Origin: an uncultured Bacilli bacterium
Lineage (GTDB): Bacteria > Bacillota_I > Bacilli_A > RF39 > UBA660
Reading direction: 5' to 3'
DNA length: 54,734 bases
NCBI GenBank assembly: GCA_947630865.1
Contig: CANRJE010000001.1
Coordinates: 1 to 54,734 of the forward strand
The position numbers and the translations under genes are program-made. Numbering within the stretch: position 1 is the first letter of the stretch; each line of letters begins with the position of its first letter. This document shows, one piece after another, positions 49,461 to 54,734 of this stretch. The notes beneath the pieces are model-generated. The model saw only the letters and a list, made by a program, of their open reading frames with translations. It made no database searches and was not told the origin of the DNA.

Positions 49461-51436
49461 AACATATCCAAAATTTCTTCTTCATTTAAAATAGGAATAT
49501 TTAAAAGTCTTGCTTTATCATATTTACTACCAGGATTCTCACCTAAAACTAAATAATCCGTCTTACGAGATACAGACTCAATTACTTTGCCACCATTAGT
49601 TATAATCATATCTTTTAATTCATCTCTTTTTATATTGAGTGTTCCTGTTATAACAAAGCTTTTATCTTTAATTTTCTCATTTTCTAGGACTTTTCCTAAA
49701 TAATTCATATTAAGTCCTAAATCTTTTAGTTCATGAATTAATTTAATATTATTTTCATCTCTAAAAAATTCAACAACACTTTTAGCAATTATTTCTCCAA
49801 TATCAGGAATACTATTCAAGTCATCAAAAGTTGCTTCCATAAGTGCATCAATTGTTACAAATTTCCGAGCAATTATCGTTGCTGTCTTAAAACCAACATG
49901 TCTAATACCTAAAGCAAATAATAAACGCTCTAAAGAATTATTTTTACTTTCTTCAATCTCATTTAAAAGATTTAAAACACTTTTTTCTCCATATCCTTCT
50001 AAAAGCATTATTTCATTTTTATATTTTTCTAAATGATAAAAATCAGGAATACTTCTAACAAATCCCAAATTATACATATCTTCAACAATTCGTTCTCCAA
50101 ATCCATTTATATCCATAGCACCTTTAGAAACAAAATGTATTAAAGATTCAATATGTTTAGCATCACATTTAGGATTAACACAATAATAACTACTATCTTT
50201 TTTAACTAATTTAGAAGAACAAATAGGGCAAGTATCCGTCATTTGAAAAGGAATCTCCTCGCCACTTCTTCTTTCATATTTAACACTTTCAACTCTTGGT
50301 ATAACATCTCCTGCTTTAATAATTACAACATAGTCTCCTACTCTGATATCTTTTTCTTTTACATAATCTTCGTTATGAAGAGTAGCTTTAGAAATAGTTG
50401 AACCCATAACACTTACAGGTTCTAAAATAGCATTAGGAGTTACTTGACCCGTTCTTCCTACCGTAAAAATAATATCTTTTAACTTCGTTACTACTTCTTC
50501 TGGTGGAAACTTATAGGCTGTTGCCCACTTAGGATATTTAACCGTACTTCCAAGTCGCATCTGGTCTAAAATACTATTTAATTTAATTACAACTCCATCA
50601 ATATCATATGGAAGACTACTTCTTTCATTAGTTTTTTCAGCAATATAATTTAAAATGCCATCAACACCATCAACTAATCTATTATTTGAATTCGTAACAA
50701 AACCTAATTCTTTCATAAACTCTAAAGCTTCATAATGCGTATTTATTCCATAATCTAAAGGATTAGGTAAATGATAAATAAAAGCATCTAACTTTCTTTT
50801 AGCTGCAATTCTACTATCTAATTGTCTAATTGAACCACTTGCTAAATTTCTAGCATTTTTAAAAGGTTCTAATCCTTCTTTAACTCGTTCTTTATTTAAT
50901 TCTTCAAGCGTTTTCTTACTAACATAAATTTCTCCACGAACCTCAATATCAATATCTCTATCTAATTTTAAAGGTATTGTTCTAATCGTTTTAACATTAT
51001 CTGTTATTTCTTCTCCTACAACCCCATCTCCTCTAGTTGCTGCATAGAAAAGTTCTCCATGTTTATATTTCAAAGAAACACTCAAGCCATCAATTTTAAG
51101 TTCACATACATATTTAGGATTTATATTCTCTTTTCTAATTCTATTATCAAAATTTAAAATATCATTTTCTGTAAACACATTAGAAAGTGATAACATTGGA
51201 AGTTCATGAGTAATTTTATTAAAACTTTCGTTGATTTTACCACCTACTCTTTTAGTAGGAGAATTAGGATATGCATATTCTGGAAACATACTTTCAAGTC
51301 TTAATAATTCTTGCATTAATCTGTCATATTCACTATCAGAAACACTAGGTTTATCAAGAGTATAATACTCATAATTTAATTTATTTAATATTTCCGTTAA
51401 TTCTTGTATTCGTTTTTTATGCTCTTCATTATTCAT
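49445..51436 (-). CDS. ligA: NAD-dependent DNA ligase
   Basis: Seals nicks in replication and repair. The adenylated lysine is K114 (CELKIDGLS). Next come the OB domain, a four-cysteine zinc finger (CPICSS...CVNPKC, about 395-420), helix-hairpin-helix repeats and a C-terminal BRCT domain (about 585-663, FVITGTLNIKRDELK). At 663 residues it is full length. The ATG at 51436 follows GAAGGGTT; the ORF start 15 codons upstream is rejected. It overlaps the preceding lipoprotein gene by eight bases. Confidence 0.97.
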   Translation of the reverse strand: MNNEEHKKRIQELTEILNKLNYEYYTLDKPSVSDSEYDRLMQELLRLESMFPEYAYPNSPTKRVGGKINESFNKITHELPMLSLSNVFTENDILNFDNRIRKENINPKYVCELKIDGLSVSLKYKHGELFYAATRGDGVVGEEITDNVKTIRTIPLKLDRDIDIEVRGEIYVSKKTLEELNKERVKEGLEPFKNARNLASGSIRQLDSRIAAKRKLDAFIYHLPNPLDYGINTHYEALEFMKELGFVTNSNNRLVDGVDGILNYIAEKTNERSSLPYDIDGVVIKLNSILDQMRLGSTVKYPKWATAYKFPPEEVVTKLKDIIFTVGRTGQVTPNAILEPVSVMGSTISKATLHNEDYVKEKDIRVGDYVVIIKAGDVIPRVESVKYERRSGEEIPFQMTDTCPICSSKLVKKDSSYYCVNPKCDAKHIESLIHFVSKGAMDINGFGERIVEDMYNLGFVRSIPDFYHLEKYKNEIMLLEGYGEKSVLNLLNEIEESKNNSLERLLFALGIRHVGFKTATIIARKFVTIDALMEATFDDLNSIPDIGEIIAKSVVEFFRDENNIKLIHELKDLGLNMNYLGKVLENEKIKDKSFVITGTLNIKRDELKDMIITNGGKVIESVSRKTDYLVLGENPGSKYDKARLLNIPILNEEEILDMLNANN

Positions 51437-51815
51437 ATTGTAACCCTTCAATCTTACTAGGATCTTTAAAATCCATATCAAATGTCATTGATAAATTCTC
51501 TGTTGTCTCATTCAAATCTTCTAATTTATGAGGTCCATAAATTTCTCCATCAACATAATAAATCATATAATAATTATTATCATCTAATTTAAGACAAACA
51601 ACATCACTATTATATTTAAATTCTTTAATTTGATAATCTAAATCATTTATTTCAAAAACATTATCTCCTTTATATAATTTAACTTTTTCATTAACACTTC
51701 TAATAGCATAATCATCATATAATTCATAACGAAAATTCTTATTATCACTACAACCAGTTAATAAGAAAAAAGAAAGAAAAAGTATTAAAGTCACTAATTT
51801 ATTTCCATAACTCAT
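51429..51815 (-). CDS. Small putative lipoprotein, unknown function
   Basis: A 128-residue protein. The signal peptide ends FFLLTGCS, with the lipobox cysteine at about residue 22, followed by a beta-rich, Tyr/Asp-rich domain of ~105 residues that I do not recognise. The ATG at 51815 has AAAGGAG nine bases upstream. It lies between the nucleotidyltransferase and ligA, overlapping both. Confidence 0.7.
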   Translation of the reverse strand: MSYGNKLVTLILFLSFFLLTGCSDNKNFRYELYDDYAIRSVNEKVKLYKGDNVFEINDLDYQIKEFKYNSDVVCLKLDDNNYYMIYYVDGEIYGPHKLEDLNETTENLSMTFDMDFKDPSKIEGLQYE

Positions 51816-52707
51816 AAGGGTACTCTCCTTTCTCAATCAATTTATTTATTTCACGAACAACTAAATCTTTATCTTCTTTGTAAGTAACTCCTAACCATTT
51901 ATCTGTTGATTCTAAAACACGAACCTTACGATTTTCTTCACTTATTTCTTTAAAAACAACATCTGGTATTAAATACTCACATTTTGTTAAATCATCTTTA
52001 TTATTTTCAAAAAATTTAACAATTCCTTTTTCTAAAGCTTCATACATAACTTGCGTAAATCCAAAGAAATTCATAGATACTAAAGAATTAGGTTCTACTT
52101 TAAAAGATGCTCTTCCATCAAGAGGACTAGCAATTATTTCATCTCCAACTTTTTCAATATTTGATTCAATAATATTTGTTAAATAACCGTTGCTATCTTC
52201 ACATACTCCACGTTTAACACTACCATTTTCTGTCATTGTATTTATAACTCGAAAAGCAACCATTGCATAACAATTAGGATCCGTTTCATTATCAAAAAAT
52301 TCTTTTATTTTCATATAAGCATCTCGTCCATAAAAATCATCAGAGTTAATCATAACAAAATTACCCTTTACTTTAGAACGTGACGATAAAACAGCATGAC
52401 CTGTTCCCCAAGGTTTTTCTCTATCTTTTGGTATAATTACACCACTTGGCACTTCCTTAATATCTTGAAATACATATTCAACTGGTATTTTACCTTCAAT
52501 TCTTTTACCTACTGTTTCACGAAATAAATCATAATTTTCTTCTTTAATAATGAACACTACTTTACTAAAACCAGCCGAAATAGCATCATAGATTGAATAA
52601 TCAAGTAAAAATTCTCCATTTGGACCAATTGGTTCAACTTGCTTTAACCCTCCAAATCTACTTCCCATACCAGCTGCCATAATAACTAATGTTAGTTCTT
52701 TATTCAT
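51799..52707 (-). CDS. Sugar-phosphate nucleotidyltransferase family protein
   Basis: A 302-residue Rossmann-like nucleotidyltransferase. The N-terminal LVIMAAGMGSRFGGLKQVEPIG is the nucleotide-binding GxGxR...K signature; VMINSDDFYG supplies the metal-binding aspartates and PWGTGHAVLS the base contact. It should make an NDP-sugar, but the substrate cannot be told from sequence. GGAAGGTG precedes the ATG. It may feed the polysaccharide pathway at 32-41 kb. Confidence 0.85.
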   Translation of the reverse strand: MNKELTLVIMAAGMGSRFGGLKQVEPIGPNGEFLLDYSIYDAISAGFSKVVFIIKEENYDLFRETVGKRIEGKIPVEYVFQDIKEVPSGVIIPKDREKPWGTGHAVLSSRSKVKGNFVMINSDDFYGRDAYMKIKEFFDNETDPNCYAMVAFRVINTMTENGSVKRGVCEDSNGYLTNIIESNIEKVGDEIIASPLDGRASFKVEPNSLVSMNFFGFTQVMYEALEKGIVKFFENNKDDLTKCEYLIPDVVFKEISEENRKVRVLESTDKWLGVTYKEDKDLVVREINKLIEKGEYPYELWK

Positions 52708-52709
52708 TT

Positions 52710-54734
52710 TTACACCTTCCTTAAACTCTTATGACTATATATTAAAGTTTTAACCCCATAAGGTAATTTAAAAGCAATTTTCAAAAGTGTTTTTTGAGGA
52801 TCTTTTTTATTTATAATTACTTCAATAACTTTACCATTACCAAAATTCTCATGATAAACAAAATCCCCTACTTGGTAATCCATTTCCTTTTTCTCATATT
52901 TTTCTTCTAAATTTACTTTATCCTCTTCTCTATTACTATTATAATCTATTTCTTTATTTTTTTCGAGACTTTTTTCATTAAAATCAAAAATTAATTCCGA
53001 ATCTATTTCTGATAAAAACCTTGAAACAGGATTTACCCTTTCTTCTCCAAACATAATTCTACTTCTAGCATTAGTAATAAATAACTTCTTCATACATCTA
53101 GTAATAGCAACATAACAAAGTCTTCTTTCCTCTTCTAACTCTTCATTTGAAAACATCGAATTACTATGAGGAAATAAATTCTCTTCCATACCAACAATAA
53201 ATACATATGGAAATTCTAGTCCTTTAACAGCATGAACTGTCATTAAACTAACAGCATTATTTTCTTCTTTAACCTCAGTATTATCACTTATCAAACTAAC
53301 ATTTAAAAGAAAATCTTCTAGCGTTATAACTCCTGCTTCATCTTCAAAAGCTTTAGCAACTGATTTAAATTCTTCTAAGTTTTCTAATCTAACATCAGCA
53401 TCAAGAGTATGTTCTTCCATATATTCTTTTCTAATACCTGATTTTTCTAAAACTAAATCAATAAATTCTACTAAAGGAATAGTATCCTTTTTACTTCTTA
53501 ATTCTTCAATAATATTCTTAAATAATAATTCTTTACCACTAGTAATACTATCATACATACTAATATTATTAGAAAAAGAAATACTAGCTATATTACTAAT
53601 TGTTTTTAAACCAATTCCTCTTTTAGGGACATTAATAATTCTTTCTAAACTAACATTATCTGAACTATTATGAATAAGTCTTAAATAAGCAAGTAAATCC
53701 TTAATTTCTTTTCGATTATAAAAGTTAACTCCACCTATTATTTTATAAGGAATATTTGATTTTAATAAACCATCTTCAAACATTCTCGATTGAGCATTAG
53801 TTCTATATAATATAACTATATCATTTAAATTTGCTCCTTCTTTTAATAAATTTCTTATATTTTCAACAACAAAATTAACTTCATCAAACCCATTATTTCC
53901 TCTAAAATAAACAATTTTATCTCCAATACCTAAATTAGAATATAAATTCTTTTCTTTACGATTCTTATTATTCTTAATAACACTATTAGCAGCATCAAAT
54001 ATTGTTTTAGTACTTCTATAGTTTTCTTCCAAATTAATTATTTTAGTATTCTTATAATCTTTTTCAAAATTTAAAATATTCTTATAATTAGCTCCTCTAA
54101 ACCCGTAAATTGCTTGGTCAATATCCCCAACAGCACATATATTTTTATATTTACTAGCTAATAACTTAGTTAACTTATATTGAGCCTCATTTGTATCTTG
54201 ATATTCATCTATTAATATGTATTGAAACTTATCTTGATAATAAAGAAGTATATCTTTTTTCTCATTAAATAACTTAATTGGTAATACTAACAAATCATCA
54301 AAATCCAAAGAATTATTCTTATATAAATCTTCTTCATATTTTAAATATACATCATATATAACTTCATCAAAATCCCCATTAACTTCTAATTTAAACATCT
54401 TAGGAGATTTAAGTTCATTCTTTAAACTACTAATCTTATTTCTAATTGCCTTAGGACTATATTTAGTAATATCTAAATTCTTATCTTTCAATATCTTTTT
54501 TACAATAGTTAAACTATCATCAGCATCAAAAATAACAAAGTTTTTATCATAACCTAAATAAGAATAATTCTCTCTAATTATTCTAAGTCCAAATGAATGA
54601 AATGTAGATATTTGCATATCACGAGCACTAAAACCAAGTAATCTATAAATTCTTTTTATAGTTAATAAAATAATAAATATTACTAAAACACCTATTATTA
54701 TTAATAAAGCTTTTTTAGCTAAATCTATAGTTTT
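52710..54734 (-). CDS. UvrD/PcrA-type helicase, 5' end outside the window
   Basis: A superfamily 1A DNA helicase for repair and replication-transcription conflict. Clear from about 54656 downward are motif Ia-b ISTFHSFGLRI, motif II LIDEYQDTNEAQ, III GDIDQAIYGFRG, IV NYRST, V TVHAVKGLEFP and VI VAITRC, plus a C-terminal Tudor-like domain (VGDFVYHENFGNGKV). Walker A is not present in the window. The last ~80 bases stay in frame but encode a hydrophobic helix (ALLIIIGVLVIFIILL) where PcrA has the TFTNKAA motif. The 5' end is therefore uncertain: rearranged gene or assembly fault. Confidence 0.8.
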   Translation of the reverse strand, partial: KTIDLAKKALLIIIGVLVIFIILLTIKRIYRLLGFSARDMQISTFHSFGLRIIRENYSYLGYDKNFVIFDADDSLTIVKKILKDKNLDITKYSPKAIRNKISSLKNELKSPKMFKLEVNGDFDEVIYDVYLKYEEDLYKNNSLDFDDLLVLPIKLFNEKKDILLYYQDKFQYILIDEYQDTNEAQYKLTKLLASKYKNICAVGDIDQAIYGFRGANYKNILNFEKDYKNTKIINLEENYRSTKTIFDAANSVIKNNKNRKEKNLYSNLGIGDKIVYFRGNNGFDEVNFVVENIRNLLKEGANLNDIVILYRTNAQSRMFEDGLLKSNIPYKIIGGVNFYNRKEIKDLLAYLRLIHNSSDNVSLERIINVPKRGIGLKTISNIASISFSNNISMYDSITSGKELLFKNIIEELRSKKDTIPLVEFIDLVLEKSGIRKEYMEEHTLDADVRLENLEEFKSVAKAFEDEAGVITLEDFLLNVSLISDNTEVKEENNAVSLMTVHAVKGLEFPYVFIVGMEENLFPHSNSMFSNEELEEERRLCYVAITRCMKKLFITNARSRIMFGEERVNPVSRFLSEIDSELIFDFNEKSLEKNKEIDYNSNREEDKVNLEEKYEKKEMDYQVGDFVYHENFGNGKVIEVIINKKDPQKTLLKIAFKLPYGVKTLIYSHKSLRKV

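Noticed and set aside
1..54734. tRNA, rRNA, CRISPR arrays, insertion sequences, integrases, prophage genes
   Set aside because: I looked on both strands and found no cloverleaf, rRNA block, regular spaced repeat, transposase or phage gene that I could support.

Overview
The window is AT-rich, densely packed and mostly coded on the minus strand. Gene content is that of a monoderm, fermentative Bacilli-type bacterium: pyruvate formate-lyase with its activase, the ruvX-yrzB-mltG-trmR-trhP-greA block in Bacillus order, a T-box leader, an era/yqzL/recO neighbourhood, LytR-CpsA-Psr and lipoprotein genes, and a clear SigG forespore sigma factor. A small-genome gut lineage of Bacilli (Erysipelotrichales or RF39-like) fits best. 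That placement is inferred from gene content and was not tested by phylogeny. TAA, TAG and TGA all act as stops.

Layout. 1-3.4 kb: pflBA and rpsU. 3.6-7.3 kb: a compact bacteriocin-type locus, with two double-glycine-leader peptides too short for ordinary gene calling, a third hydrophobic peptide, a C39-peptidase ABC exporter, a small membrane accessory protein and a divergent LexA-like regulator that has lost its self-cleavage residues. 7.3-16.7 kb: aspS with its T-box, greA, the tRNA-modification/mltG/ruvX operon, an amidase, rluD and lspA. 16.8-25.3 kb: ferredoxin, an AlkD-like protein, deoB, recO, yqzL, era, rnhB, yqeY, two unknowns and priA. 25.4-28.7 kb: a DUF4143 ATPase behind paired dyad repeats, an RNHCP protein, a Tyr/Gly-rich membrane peptide, def and sigG. 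28.8-41 kb: envelope polysaccharide genes. These are a GT2-GtrA fusion, an LCP ligase split by an in-frame TAA, and a nine-gene capsule/EPS operon with Wzx, Wzy, LicD and six glycosyltransferase-type proteins. 41-45.5 kb: dCMP deaminase, mtaB, rsmE and a degenerate HAD protein. 45.5-48.3 kb: a 791-residue surface protein and its elaborate leader. 48.4-54.7 kb: rpmB, a secreted protein, ligA, a lipoprotein, a sugar nucleotidyltransferase and a UvrD/PcrA-type helicase cut by the window edge.

The most unusual region is 45.57-48.3 kb. The surface protein has two homologous modules. The last ~62 codons of the second are about 56% GC in an otherwise very AT-rich gene, end exactly at the C-terminus, and are followed by two strong hairpins. 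That is the architecture of a diversity-generating-retroelement (DGR) variable repeat whose template and reverse transcriptase lie outside the window. Its leader holds a G8 tract inside a 17-codon ORF, followed by a hairpin and a terminator-like hairpin that can pair with each other. A one-base G insertion would let ribosomes run through the attenuator. The second standout is the bacteriocin locus. All functional readings are from sequence inspection alone; no database search was run.
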